A stretch of DNA of 64,000 bases. Origin: Trileptium ribeirensis (taxonomy: Eukaryota > Nematoda > Enoplea > Enoplida > Thoracostomopsidae). The notes below the pieces were generated by a model. The model searched no databases and was not told where the DNA came from. It saw nothing but the letters and a program-made list of their open reading frames with translations. Positions 32,285-47,200 of the stretch are shown here, in pieces. The stretch spans positions 62,001 through 126,000 of the forward strand of contig JASANE010012231.1 in assembly GCA_030248225.1 (NCBI GenBank), read 5' to 3'. Numbering within the stretch: position 1 is the first letter of the stretch; each line of letters opens with the position of its first letter. A program made the translations under genes and the position numbers.

Positions 32285-35200
32285 GTAAAGTTTTTATGGT
32301 ATATGACGAAGCACTGTCTATATTAAAGTATTTCCACGGCGGTTGAAACCTTGTTTCGGGTTATTTATTGTTCTTGGATGATGCTCATTCACGCTGGCTC
32401 CTGGGCCTGCGGCCCCAGTTTTGAATAAGAAATAAGTTTGTATAAACCCGTAACATAAACAGCACTATCCGTTTGTGTATTTATATAGTCGTAAACAAAT
32501 TGTATTTGGAAATATTCAATACATTCACCAAATCAGTGTTACCGTAATCTCAGAACCAAAAATTAACCAGGCCAATCGACTAAGCGGGTGAAATTACCTT
32601 ATATATATGTATATGAGACTAACTTAATTTTTTTATTTTTGGAACCCTGAAGCTCATATTGGAAGTGGTGCACTTCCGAGGTTACTCTGATCCTTAAACT
32701 TTTTATCCGAGCATCGAAGACGACAATTAGCATTCCAATCGACTCAGCGGATCAAATTACTTTATATGAGAGTAACTTGATCATTTTGTCTATCTATCTG
32801 GAGAGATTTATGCGACGGACAGACTTTCCTAATCAGGCGCTGTTTGAGGAAACACTTCTCGCTACGTTCGCCCCGTTTCAAAAATTTCGGAGGTTACAAA
32901 AACGATCAGGTTATTCACCAATCATACCGGTGACTATAAATATTCCTTGCTGGCAATGATGCAGCTCTCTTTGCATTTGTGGATTTGCCCACCGTCTAGT
33001 TTTTAATTCTTTCGCGAAATTTCAGATACATTATAAATCAGATATATTATTCATTTCCATTTGGCAATTAAAAAATCCATCAAATTATATGCACAATTTC
33101 GTATTTTAGCCTGTTACTAGATTTTCAGATTTTACAAAAATGGTAGTCATTTTGTTAATTAATGTTTGAGCAAGTTCTAAGGGATTTTAAGTACCAGTGA
33201 ATGTATGCGCATATATATAACTATGCAGAAGCGTGTAAATAGAAACTTATAGAGGATATCGCCAGAAGGTATATGTTGAGTTAAAGCATCGTCCCAACAG
33301 TCTCATACTGCTTGCGGCTTGACTGTCCCGTATGTATAGTATGTTGCTATATATGGTACAGTGTGTATAATATAGCTAAAGGAAGTTGGATTTGAGAAAA
33401 ATAATGTTATGTTCCGTTTTGGACCTAATTATATATCACCTGTCTGGGCGATTCTCGCTTATGATTTGGTGTAACCGAATATTTATTTTATACCTTTTAA
33501 TATTTGTTTGAAAGACAGTGGCACCTTGAAAAATCTAGATTAGCATAGTGTGCGTCATTCCTCGCCATTCAAAGAGGCAGGAAACTCAGACAAAGTAGCA
33601 TGTCTCCCTGTAACACTTACCAATTCTTCATTCAGTAAAGACACCTGTTTGAGGATCCAGCGGTAAACTGTTGGGACCAAGGTTTTTTGGGTCCACAGGT
33701 GGGTCTGGACCCAAATTTTTTTGCTGGAGCCACCCTAGTTCTAGGGCAGTTTCGGGTTCTGGGACATAGGATCTGCTAATAAATTTTATTACAAAGTGCA
33801 GGCTTTCAGCGGTTTGTGCTTACATATGCATATAGTTGCTTGCTGCTAGTTCCATGGATGGCCCTCATCCTATAACCTGACTTGGGACAGGCAGAAAATA
33901 ATTTATGTATTTGTAATTATGTAATAATGTAAAATTGCGTTTCGTAATTACGTTTCGTTATTGTGTAAAAAATAGTGAAATTCTCGAGCCAAAAATTGCA
34001 AATCATGGCCCAGTGTTTAAGCTGTGGACCCAAAAAAATTTGGCGGACCCAAGCTAGACCCAGGGTCCGCTTTGAAAAAATCCTAGATGGGACTTATGTA
34101 TATATACATTAACACACAGAATAAAATGATATAAACAATATATGCTTCACGGTGTTTGTCTTACTACAAACGTCGAAATCTAGCTGAAATGATTATAATT
34201 TTTATGTGCCTATGCAAACTAGTGCTGCAGTAACACCTATTGGTGGAACCCTGACTGCCAGCAAGCAATTTAGATGTTTAGAGATCTGTCTCATTAGTGC
34301 TGATAGATTTTCGCAGTTTGATCATGTCAGACTTTGTGCCTACTAAAATTAAAGCAGCTAACCAAAACTGGACATTTAGTTGAAAAAACATTAACACACT
34401 GTTACGTCATTAAAAGGTTTTTCAGGAAAGTCAGTATCGATCGCTTTGCGCACAGCACAAGGCAGTTGTTTTTACGATTGCTGGCGGTAGTCAAATGGGC
34501 GAAAAACTCTGACAAAGTCGACACTTGTGATGTACGTTCAAAAAGCTATTGTTTTATTTTTGGATGGTATGACATTTGTCTCATCAAGCCATTTTTTGAT
34601 GATAATCGTACCAGGAATCTTAATTGTTTCTGCGGTATCTACGAACAAGAAAGTTAACATGGAACGTTATAAAATACACTTTTAATATTCTGAGCCATAA
34701 AAATGTAGCATTAAGCTATTTCCTATTTGAAACGAAACGAAACAAACAGTGAAATGGTTTTAGTTGAACTCATGATATCTTGTTTCAACATTATTAACCA
34801 TATGCACCTTACTATGGTGGATAGAGAAAGGGTATGTAAACATAACTTTGTAGTAAACTTTTCATTGGAATCTTTGCCGCGGTGACAAAATTGTTTTATA
34901 TATTGTGTTTGATATAGCCACCAAAATGCGCTTTATTGAGGATATGTGTTATTTTACAAAATCTCAACGGAAGTTTTAATTAAGATGGTTAAAACTTAAG
35001 GAAGCTGTAGTATCAAATACACTTTTTCGAAATTTTCCTATCTATACTTATTAAGTACTTGGTATGTATTTGAAATAGCTCCACAAATATATAGGTACGG
35101 GGTTATTTGGAACTTATAACAAACTATTACTCAACAGAATATGACAGTGATATAAGTCATATATTTGCGATAGCGTTGAACAACTAAGGGCGTAGATTTT

Positions 35201-38200
35201 ATTTTTGACTGGAAACATTTGGACAACTAGTAAAGAATTAAAGAATATGTTTTCAGTTCGTGTAACGATTGCAAAAATACTGATACATCGTTGGTTATGA
35301 AATGATATTGGTTATATACACGATGTTATCCGTCGCCAGTTCGAAATGTTTTGTCGGAAAGCTGATAAATCTAAATATGTTCCCAAAAAACTTTGAGAGA
35401 TATGTAACTTTCGGAAATATATGGTTTATATTCAGTTGGCCTGCTCTTTTTTAATTTTGGTTTTTGGAAAAGAAGTTGTGAATCGCTATTGTGAGTGTGT
35501 AGATAGGCATTATGTAGGTTCAAGGCTTCTGGTGATTCTGTCTAGTAAGGTACAATGGTTGTTGAACTAAAATCACAGTATTCTACCGGTACCTAGTTCA
35601 CTGTTATGGGGAGTCCAAATTTAAAACGTTTCAAATAGCCCCTTTTGACTGCACCATTTCATACTTCGATTGTTATTGTAAATCAAATGATTTTGCTGGT
35701 ATGTTTTTGTCAAAATTGTCGTTTTCGAGCTAATGACCCAAAGTTTAAATTCACCGTAAAAGTGAAATGCTTAGAATATTGATGTCGGTTTTTCTTGAAT
35801 GAGGCGAGCGATGGGCTAAACGTTATTTTATCCGTTAAAAGTTTTGGTTTCATTGTTTCAAACCCATGTTAAGCATGTCCTTAACCATGCTGAACCCTCT
35901 AGGAATTTTTGGAGCAAGAATATTCAGATTTTGCCACAAATTCAGTTGTACGTGGAGGACTTGACTTGTTATATAGTTTGTCGGGTTTGCTGAATGCGAT
36001 AACCGTTATTTGTGTGTATACCATATAGAAACGCTAGTTGCTTACATCATGAACATATGGACGCTTAAAGATATAAGTATTCTTAATAACTTTGATTTAT
36101 AAATTGTTCGTTCGAGGAACAAATGAAAGATGCCTGTGAGGTTTAACGGTTTATAGTGTTGTCCTTGATGTATTACCAGTGTATTTTTCATTTTCTGGGA
36201 CTTTAGTGGGCCAGGCTCAGGAAGCTCAATTTATAGCTTTGAAAAGGTCACTAAATGCAGATTAGCCACACTCTCCATTTCTCCTCGCTTGTGCGAACAA
36301 CGGTTTAAATGCTGAACATTTGGTATGAGCAGTAATCGATAAATTAAAAAACATTCAGTGTCAAAATTGAAATAAGCGGAGATAGTAACTGTGTATAATG
36401 TATATGAACAATCCGACTTAAAGTATATAACGCGTCAAGGTGGCCACACTACATATTTCTTGGGAACCGTAGGGTTTCCATTGTTGTAAGAATCATTTTG
36501 TGATCTGTCCAGTCTTTTTTAACCATTACACAATGTTTGTATGATCTTAGCGCGCCAATTATGTAATTTCATGCAGCTTGTCAGTCTTGGGTTAAATTGT
36601 TTCAAAAGCATATATTTCATAATAATTGTCACCGCAAAATCATTTATTGTTGACTTTTTAATTGGAGACACTGGCAGCCGCCATTTGTGGCGTTTTTGGT
36701 GCGAAGCGGGTGCCATTACGTGTTATTCACTCGCAAAAATTCAGGCTCCACTTTGGTTAATTTACATTGGCAAATCTTTTCTTTTCACTGGCGAAGCGCC
36801 CATACATAAATGAACAATATGTTTTTATAAAATCGTTTCCGTTTTCTGACCAAAATAATTAATAAATTTTGTAATAGTCTATTAATATTATTTTTTGTGT
36901 TAACATCATGTGCTCATATATATTTCCTGCAACAAAATCCACTGAAAACATAAAAGCGTACCAACGTAAGTTGAACCGCTGACCTCTAGATTGACAGGGT
37001 GAGACGGCGCGCTAGATCACTCCGCCGGGTTTGTTTTCAGGTAATTTAAGTGATGATATTTCGAAATAAATAACCTTTTCAAGACAACGCGAAGGTGAAA
37101 TTTGGAGTCTGTGCTCTTTTATCACTTTAGATTAGGTAAAAAATTTTAACTTTATGTTCCTACGATCGCTTAAGATTCAAAGAAACATTATGTGATTTAA
37201 TGGTTGTTATTACCTGGAGTAAACCCATCTGTAATAAACATTACAGCTGTTATACGTTTATTGGTGTTGCTGCTTAAGCGCTGGCTGAAATTATATCCTA
37301 AAAACAAACCTATGTACAAGTAACGTTGTGATACCTGATAAAAATTCATTGTTATGCGAGTTTTGGCCTAAATTGTTCGTTCTTATGGATCCAGATGTGC
37401 CATGGATTCGGTTTTGCATCAGATTGCATATGGTCTGTTTTAGTGGCAGATCAACCGTAAGCATTCATAATGTTTCTTTTTGATTTAGATTTCTGGTCAT
37501 ATAACTAGTTATAATGGAGTATATCTACACCGTACTTCAGCGAGTAACAGAATTCTGATTCCGTGTACTGGTTCTGCATAATTTTTGCTGGAATCGACGT
37601 CTCTGTTTCAGGTCTATCGTATATCTGCATCGCGAAATTTGTCAAAAGCTCTTCAGCGCCTGGTCAATATTATGTAAAAAAACTACACCTTAAGTGCAGC
37701 ACCTATTGATGCTATTTGTATAACATAAAACAAAATATTTTCTGTCTTTGTGTTATTCAGGTACATACCTTTAATTAGCTGTTATATTTCCAAATGCCAT
37801 TTCTTGATTTGTATTAAACTGTATATAAGGCACACTGAGACAATGCTAGTCAATCTAACACGAACATGAACATATTAATATTTGTTGAAGCACTCTGTGG
37901 TCCGGAATTTGTTAGCTATGTTTTTATTTAAGCTACAGCCAGCGTTTTCTACTTAATGGGTCCCTTTGTAGACAGGGAAAAACGGAAACAAGGGAAATTG
38001 CGTGCGTACCCTGTGCTTAGTGCCTTCCGACAAACAGCAACAACCAAGTCTGTCGTTATAATTTTATGCGCATAATAAATAAAACCAGTTTCGAGCATTT
38101 CACACTGCTAAGAATAAATTGTGTAACACTAGTAATTGTCTAGATGACAGGATACAGCGAGAACATGGCTTGCTATTCCTTGACTATTGTAACGTTACAA

Positions 38201-41200
38201 ATCGAACTATGTATCTTTAAATGCCCACAAAGCAAAAAACATTCACCATATAGCAAGAAAGAAATAGTGGCTGTAATTCTCACCAAATCAATAGTGGTTT
38301 CTTTTCATAAGTGTGGAAAAGGTCTACTACGGCCCACCTACTAAAGTAGGGTCATGAGTTGAGTCGAAATTCTGCTAAATCTTGTGACAGCATCAGTCAG
38401 ATGTGTTTTGTCAATTCTAAGATACACTGGTAATGTTACGAGCATTTTGATCCCAAATTTTGTTACAGATGACAGAGGCTATCCCAAGGTTGAGAAATTT
38501 TGAAAACATCTCGCTTCTTGATTTCGCGTTGCAGCTTGGATAAGTTGCTGTTACTTCCAGCAGGTTTTTTCGTATAATCATGCAGGAATTGTTAACCTTA
38601 ACAATTTATTAATATCAAAAGAACGCTTGGTGTAAACAGTCGAAATTTATAAATCACGACTTTCAAGAAAATTACAATTAAATAAACAATTTAATTCAGG
38701 GACCTACTATGTACAGTCACGATCAAAAGTAAGTACTGAGGCGGGTGGATGCAATTTCGACTGGACGCGGACAAATCTGATTTTAGACGCGGACGTACGC
38801 AATTTTGTTTTGACGCAGACGTACGCAATTTCGTCCGCCTTATGCGCATTTGGACGCACAACGAATGGAAAGATACCGTACTTACAAAATTTTATTGCCA
38901 AAATTTAGCATTTATAACGCCTTGCAGCAGTCAAAGGGGCATAGACAGTATCAGTTTACATCTAAAGCAATACAAACAGTGCTAAATAACCCTATAATGG
39001 CCAACTTCTCTAGGGTTAGTAGAGGCTCTTGATACTTGACTATACTTCACACTGTTGACAAGACCAGGTTTCGATTCCTATTCCAGCTAAAATTTTAAGT
39101 CCCCGTCCCGGCTGCTTCGGGCATACTTTGATTTATAATGAAATATTGCAAAGTTTTAGTAAACGCAATCCACTATAAATTTGTTGTACTTGTGTATTTT
39201 CGCCAAAACACCGATGTTCGGTCAATTTGGCTTGTGATTTCGGGATTTTACGATATAGGTTTGATTTGTATATTTTAGCCATATATAAACGTATTCTCCG
39301 CCATTAACTGCCGGTGTTTGGAGAGTCCTACGACCCCCCGCGCTACCGGGGAGCACCACGCTGTCCTTCATATTTTTTTTAACTTTTTACCACTTCGATG
39401 AGGCCAGTGTTTGCATTTGTCTCCAGAATGGAAGCGTTGAAGGTTTTACTCTTGCTAGCTTTCCCTGAGTTTTTGTTAAAATTTTCGTCAATTTTTGTTT
39501 ATTTATACCATTTTTTACTGACTTCTTCGCAAGTTTTGCCGAAATTCACAAAATTAACTGCGTTTGGTGCGCGGAGTAAAACCTCAGGAGGGCTCTCACA
39601 TCATCCGGGGGCACCTCATACCTTAGATAGATAGATATGGAAATAAGAGGCCTCAAGGTGTTTAGACCTAATTGGTCCTTTACACAGCCTCTGTTTGTCA
39701 AGAGCATAAGTCTTTGTTTTCTTTGTTCCTCAAGCAAACGTTTGTGATTCGGTTATATATCTATTTAACAACCTAACATCTGAAACTATCATCGTCAACT
39801 GACTATTACCGTATACCTCATACCTTAACGCCGGCCGTGACTGAACGGCACTGTATGTGGATTTTGATAAATAGAGTAACGAAATGAAATGTATGTATTA
39901 TATAGAGTGTTACTCCTCTTCTACTTTAAAATAAACTAATGACCGAGAGATCAATCGTTTAGAAGTACAACTTTGTTCTTGGAATGCTTAGCATTCATCA
40001 TACTTGAGACAATTTTTCAATGTATGCAATTTTCATGTATTGTGCCATGTATATTATTTTAATTTCTAGCATTCCCATGCTATCGAGTCCTTTTAACAAA
40101 TAATGCATTAATATATTTGTTGTTTAAGAAAATATCTTACTTTCTAAGCCAACAAGCTATCTTATTCTGCGATACGGCTGACAGACTTTTTGATATTTCC
40201 AAGGTCAAGCTAGTTGGTGCACGGTAAGTTAATAATAATTGCTTACCAAATGAGATTGTCCGTCTAAGACAAGCGTGTATTTTACATGCATGTGTTACTT
40301 ATTCAAGATTATTGTGATCGTAACAATATAAATATAGTAATGATTTAGTTTTACACTAGACCTCATTCATTTTTGTTACTTTTCTTGCATAACAAAAATG
40401 CTCTGTTGCATGATTTTATGTCGAGTCTAAGAATAATGACGGTGGTTCATTTGATGAGATGTGGGTTTCGATTATATTTTTTACGCGGCAGTATACAATA
40501 CCGAGCTTTTAATGAAATATGATAACGTTTCAGTATAATAGAAACGTAATTTTATTGCAGGGATATTAATTTATGCTATACCACTAAACGATGGAATGTT
40601 ATGCCGAATCTTTAACGAACAATGACAATGTGATATCATAATAGGGGAAAGATCATTCATTGAACTGATGTGGTTTTTTAGCTGTATCTATAAGTGTATT
40701 GTATTCTGAGTAGTTAGTGAAACGAGCGTAGTAAGGAATTCTCACTGGCCAGAGAGGTATATTTTGATGGTGTCGGTTCTTGGGGTGACACGAATAACTA
40801 ACTTTTACCCGGCTGACTGACTCGCGCGATAGGTCATTCGAAAGGGTAAAATCTATGTTTAGTTAGTTAAACGTAAAAACGAATTCCAGCTACTTTAGAT
40901 CGTAAAAGAGGGTCGAAGGGACTCGGGTTGGGTCACAAAGTGGCCCAACAAAGCATTGTTTTCTCTGTGTCTCAGCGACGGTGGTGATATTTCAGCCAAG
41001 TCAAGCTCAATATATGGAGCAATATAAGACTATAAAATTGTATATAAGCCTATATTTGTGCAATGTAACCAATAACCATTGTGTCCAGGATGATTAGCGT
41101 CCGAAACGGTTTTAAAAGGGTCCATGAGACCAGAAATACATGAAAACGGCCATATGATATTAGTCTTTATTTACGCCACATGGGAAGATTAAAATGACTT

Positions 41201-44200
41201 TGAATGGGCTCAAGAGACTCGAAATGGACGAAATTAGCAATATCTAAGCAAGCCCTCGAGCCATATAGGTGACGTTGGGTTTATTGTTTGGAGCAACCAA
41301 CCCTCTACATAGCTGCACACGGTGCACCGGGGTAGCCGATTTATGCTGCAGGGTTGGGTTAAAAATGGGCTTTGAAGTTTCCAATAAACCTAAAATAGAA
41401 GAAAGCTGCACATCTTTGAAACCGCTATAAATGCATGGATTTTGTTGATATCATTTGTAGGGCGATTCATCCTTTATGTAAATATTACCTTTGAAATCAC
41501 TTTTGACCAGGCGATGTCGGTTAATCGTGAGATGTCGCCGTCATCACCTGGGAAACCGTGATATCGAATCACGGTTATTTCGACGTATTGAGCACAATGA
41601 CTTCTTTTTGCAGCTCACCGATTCTGAAACTGTTTGGCACAGCGAAGCGGACTACAGTTCTGGAAGGCACCCGGACTGGTGGAGATGTGACTTGAAACCA
41701 GCGACCGTCGGTGCACCAACAACTGTTGCCGGCAAGTTGTTCCAGGCTTCGACAGCCCGATACGCGAAGGAGTAACGTGCACAGTCCAACCTGGGGCGCA
41801 ATCGATGTCGCAGCTTATAGGGATGGCCACGCCATCGATCATCGTTCGCAAACTCGAACCAATCGCTGACGCGAAAATCGAAGTTACCACGAATCGCACT
41901 GTAAAGAAATACGAGATCAGCAAGGAAACAGCGAGTAGCCCAAGTGCAAACCCAGGGCACGTAAACGAGCTTCATTCGGCAAATCAGAAAGACCTGGGAC
42001 GAATCGGGTTGCGCGGCGCTGGATCAATCAGCGATCAACTTGATATCTTTCTGGTGGTGAGGACACCATGCACTGGAAACATACTCGAGTATGGACCGTA
42101 CAAGGGATCGGAACAGCATGAGAAAAACCGGCATATTCAGGAATACACCATAAAACATGCTCTGCCCGACGCACCGCATCGGCACAATGCAGAGATGGTT
42201 TCAGTTCAGCAGACACTATCACGCCAATGTCCTTTTCAAACGCTTTATTTGGAATGACTATACCATCGACCTGGTATGTATGACAAGGGTTATTACAGCC
42301 AAAATGAATGCAGACACAATTGTGATCACTAAATGACATACACCATTGTTTTGCCCAAGCCGAGAATGCATCAGTTTCGCACTGTAGATCAGCCGCATCA
42401 AAATTTGTCAGCGAGTTATGTGAATGAATCCGACGTAACATCTTTGAGTCGTCTGCAAATTTGTGTAGAGTGCCGCCAACGGAATCATCAATGTCATTGA
42501 AATACATCAGAAATAAAATCGGGCCCAACGCAGTGCCTCGGGGAACGCCACTTTTTACATCACACCAATCTGATCGATGGCCGTTAACTACAACGGCCTG
42601 CTGTCGACCCGACAAGAAGGACTCTATCCATCATCGAACTTTGCCAGTAACTCCAAATGATTCAAGCTTGATCAGCAACCGACGATGGGGTACACGATCA
42701 AATGCTTTTTGCAAGTCAAGATATATAGAGTCCACGAAATCACCATTGTTTACGACCTGTATTACCCACTGGAGATAGTCTATAAGCTGGACAACGGTAG
42801 ATCGTCGACGGACAAAACCGAACTGCGACTTATTAAGAAAGTTATTGGATGTCAAATGGTACACGAGATGGTCCGCAATAATGGATTTCATACTTTCAGA
42901 TATTCTGCTCGTTAAGCTTACTGGCCTATAATTATCAACGGAGGAACGACAGCCTTTTTTATATATAGGGGTCACAAATGCTAACTTCCATTCAGCCGGG
43001 ACGACTCCGGATTGCAGCGATTGATTGTACAAATGAGCCAAAGCTTCATATTTCATTACGACGCTCAAATAATACATAATTATTGATCAGGTCAATGCCC
43101 GCAGAGGCAAACTTCTTCATTGTTTTTAGGTTATTCATTACAACGTCGGGCGTGAAATGGATAGTGCTGAGCTCGAATGGAGACCGTTGAGATAAATGTG
43201 GTAAATTTGTGATGTCTTCTTCGACAAAACTGCGGAAAAATGCTGGTTAAATAGATCAGCGCAATCATATTCGGACGCAGTGACCGAACCGTCTGCAAGC
43301 GTTAGAGGACCAACTCCACGCCGAGCCTTAATCCTGGAGTTCGTGTACAGCCAAAATGATTTCCTGTCACCATTTATGCTGCTTGCCAACAAGAATTCAT
43401 AACGGCGAATTGTTCTATTGGCTGCAATTTCGGCAACCTCAGCGGATGCTCGATAATTCTCATAACCAACCATGAGTCGGAACCGCAAATATCGCGTATG
43501 GCAGTTACACTGACGTTTATACGCAAGTTCATATCGCCGATCGTCCCACTTGGGCTTAGTTATACTACTCCCGAGCTTGATTATGGGGACGAAATTAGAA
43601 ACGGCTTGGGTGATTGTGGCTTTTATGTTATCCCAAGAGCGACTGCAATCCATGCGCACATCTGGAAGAATCGAATACCTAAGACGAGACCAATCTGTTC
43701 GTTTATAGTTAGGACGAACGGATGCACGGCACACGTATCGGAGATGCCGCGCTAATATAGTAAAGTTGACAGCAAAATGATCGCTTGTGCCAAGACCATC
43801 TGAGGTAAACAAATCACCCAAGATATTAGGCTGGTTAATAAACACAAGATGAAGTATATTGCTGAGGCGTGTGGGAGAAGTAACATGTTGCGTTAAACCA
43901 GCGTCTTCGCAAGCTGTAACAAACTCATCGCATGCATGTGGCAAGCGTAGTTGGTCCAATAAATGTCTTTATAATTGAAGTCACCAACTAATACGACTAT
44001 TTTATTATGAAAACTACAAAGATTCCTGATCAGGGAGCATAACGATTCGTTAGAAGCTGGATCAGTTGCAGGCGAGCGATAGCAGCAGCAAAATATAACA
44101 TCGCCGATGACGAAGGGACCGACACCGCAATAAATTCAGAAAATCCAAACGTCTCAACAGGAAAGACAGTTGCTTTCAAGCACGTTTTCACTAATATAAG

Positions 44201-47200
44201 TATGCCCCCTCCACGGCCACGGGTGCGATCAGCCCGGAACAATACTTACCCTGGAAGTAACAACTCGTGGTCCGGAATAAAGTCAAGTCCCCACGTTTTA
44301 GTAACAGCCACAAAATCAGGTGCCGAACTGTAGTCCACACCGCAAACAAGATAATGAAACGCATCACGCTTATTAACAAGAGCCCGTGCATTTAGTAACA
44401 TACAGTTCAAATATGCTGAGTCAGACGCACTTTGGTTTTGCGATACACCATTATATTTTATGCAGGTACTTTTACCTCCACTAAAGGATCGTAAAATTGC
44501 CAAAACAGTTTCAGTGAGATTAGTGGGTGTGGGAGCTGATTGCTATGCCGTTGGGTTCAAGAGAGCAAACCCAAGACCCATCATTTGATGGAGACGCTGC
44601 CCCTGAACTCACAGTGATAACAGAATTCTCAGGTACCGGTTTTGAGACGCCAGTCACAACCTACTTATCACCCATTTTTTCAACAATTTTATCACTACGA
44701 ATTTTGACATTTCTTCCAGAAGCTTAAATAACTTCATTCTAGCCGCAACTTGCGCATGCTTTGCTGTTTGCATGGGGGTCAAATCTGGTTTGACATTGTT
44801 GGTCCATCGATCCGCAATAAGCGGGTATATTTTGAATAATTTTTCAGTAACGATCTCGAAAATTATTTTTACAATATCACGAGAACCAGATGCAGTTTTA
44901 GTGTAATTTTAAATAATAAAAAAGTAAATAATAAAAATAAGGTTAATATTCAATATTCTTATTAAAATAACTGTGGATTGTACTGCTAATAAGGTATGGT
45001 ATGATCAGATCTGAGCAAAATGACACTTTTGGAATGGAATATGCCAACCAATATTGCCGATTGGTTCCTGGTGTCTTTATGCTGTAACACATGTTACTAC
45101 ACGCGGATTTAATTTTAGGGACCTGCTGATGTCGTAACAGTATTGATTGACAAACACTGTTTTATAAGCATTTTGTATAACCCAATGGGTGTTTTCAGAT
45201 TACCCACGTTTCAAGTTCCAGCGGCGATTGATGTTTTAACGCTTGGTACGTACCCGAGATTGCCTGCAGCGATAAAGGTAATTATGGTTTCCCTGAGGAT
45301 CGCTACGAATGGCTGGTTCTACGGTAGTCAGAAAATATTGTATAATCACGATGATCCAAGAAAAACGCTATGATTATACCACAAATTATTAGAGATCAAA
45401 TTGTGTTGTTACAGTTGGGGTACTGAACTATAACTTTATTTATTTTTCGTGTATTCAACAGCGCTCAAAATGCATAACATATGAGAAAGATGACACGTAT
45501 AGTAACACTTTTTGTTCAACCCTGCTAAATGTAGCTTGTGTTATGGGCATTATACCAGTTGTTTAGGCAAGTCACGGTTAGTCAGAATTAACCGTCTAAA
45601 TTATCAAACAAACCGCTTCAAGCTTGTGACATTGGTCTTTACTCGTAAAACTCCAGACTAGCTTGATTCAGCACTCCAAACACAAAAATCTATTGCCGAA
45701 AACGGCTGAGACATAAAACACGGTTTTAACATAACATCTTAGCGCAGTGTCATACTGTTCTCCACTATAAAATATTGGTTAGAACTGTACCAGTGATACT
45801 TGCTTTGCGTGTTATACGCTAATCAACTTGCTATGTGATTGAAATGATTAGCAATGATTTCTTCGCATTTAATTTCAACAAAAACAAACTCGACAATTTC
45901 ATCGCCTTGTAAACCTGTATTTAGTCTAAGTTAGCAGCGCTGGTTTAATTCAGCAATGAACTGAATGATTATCTCGTTATTATGAATATACTCTATATAT
46001 GTTATGTATATTTATTCTAGAGTAAATTTATACCTGAAAATCCAATTACCACCAAGGAGCAAGCATGTATTTTAAAGAGACTGGGACAAGTTGTGGAACA
46101 CCGTATTATTTCATCAGCGTTTCCGCTGCCAACACAAATGCGAAATGTCAATGTTAAGAATGGGATGGTAAGTGGGATAATGGCTATATAAGTTTCGCAG
46201 TTTTTTATTTCAAAAACTGTTTACAATAACTACATTGGACCGATTAAACAAAATTGTTCATCATCCTTCCATCTTTTTATAGGTAAACCCGACGCGACAT
46301 GGAGCAATACCTGTAAGAATCACTGACATTCTGTTGTGATCTATCATCATTATGTGGTAAAACGACGAACTGTTTTCATTTTTGCACACGTCAACTGGAG
46401 ATAGGTGTACTGGATTCATAACCTGCATTAGAAAGCGGTTTTCTTGCCTTCATATGATCGCGATAAAATATATTGTAAAATTGGCGGTTTTTTGTTTTTT
46501 TGCTATCTTTTTACTCATTTGCCTATCCCCACCCCCTATTTTCGTTTATTAACAAAACCCTTTTCTTTTTTTTTTTTTTATCACTTGTCGGTTTATAAAT
46601 ACTGTCATTTTCTTATATGCAAGTATTTGGAGATTATATTAAAACATTTATCTTGATACATTTATTGCTTATTTAGTTATAGATGTCACAAGTTGATTAC
46701 GAAATTGGAAAAAACAGAATTTTTACTCATTTGGCTATGCCCGTCCCCAGATTGTCGGTTTATTTGGAAAAACCTTTTTCTATTCTGTTTTATTGATTAT
46801 CACTTGTGGGTTTATAAATACTGTCATTTTCTTATATGCAAGTATTTGGGGATTATATTAAAACATTTATCGTGATACCTTTATTGCTTATTTAGTTATA
46901 GATGTCACAAGTTGATTACGAAATTGGAAAAAACAGACCGGTTCATTTTCTATGTCCATTTACGATTTTTGAAATTTTTTTGATCTGGCGCATGTGATGT
47001 AATTATTATTAAAATATAATTGAGCGAAACGGAGCGTTTTTGTTTTCGTCAGAGGTGGAAAATTCGGCACCGTCTGTTTGTCCGTCCGTCCGTTGAACTC
47101 CTCGGTAACTACTGGGCCGATTTTAAAAACTTTTTTGTAAGGCATAATATTGGACAGGTGCAAGACATATAGATTTTGTCAAAATTTGCTTTAGTTAAAT

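Larger units (their letters stand above)
34532..40128 (+). other. MED14: MED14 intron 2 (5.6 kb)
   Basis: GTACGT donor and TTTGTTGTTTAAG acceptor. It contains two tRNA-like relics (36966-37035 minus, 39005-39092 plus) and a short GACGCGGAC repeat at 38760-38845. No other gene is seen; frames such as 36541-36813 and 38144-38344 have no recognisable content. Confidence 0.8.
41500..44908 (-). mobile_element. CR1-like LINE copy L2, longer copy with endonuclease
   Basis: It is oriented opposite to MED14. Endonuclease, RT and C-terminal part are present; an upstream open stretch (44654-44908) precedes the endonuclease. The 3' side contains CGTGATTCGATATCACG, a near-perfect palindrome (41559-41575). 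It is clearly of the same family as L1 (both end LPEL, share GRNNPCHTY-type text) but is less decayed in RT. Confidence 0.85.
40224..45198 (+). other. MED14: MED14 intron 3 (5.0 kb), carries an antisense LINE
   Basis: GTAAGT donor and TGTTTTCAG acceptor. Most of it is LINE copy L2 on the opposite strand (41500-44908). The flanks 40224-41499 and 44909-45198 hold no recognised gene. Confidence 0.85.

Noticed and set aside
36541..36813. 90-codon + frame with hydrophobic stretches in MED14 intron 2
   Set aside because: No family resemblance, no splice context that would join it to MED14, and an overlapping minus frame of equal quality.
46285..46314. A 30-base micro-exon (VNPTRHGAIP) between AG and GT in MED14 intron 5
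   Set aside because: Exon 5 joins exon 6 in phase, and the protein then follows MED14 without a gap; the extra segment has no counterpart in the family.
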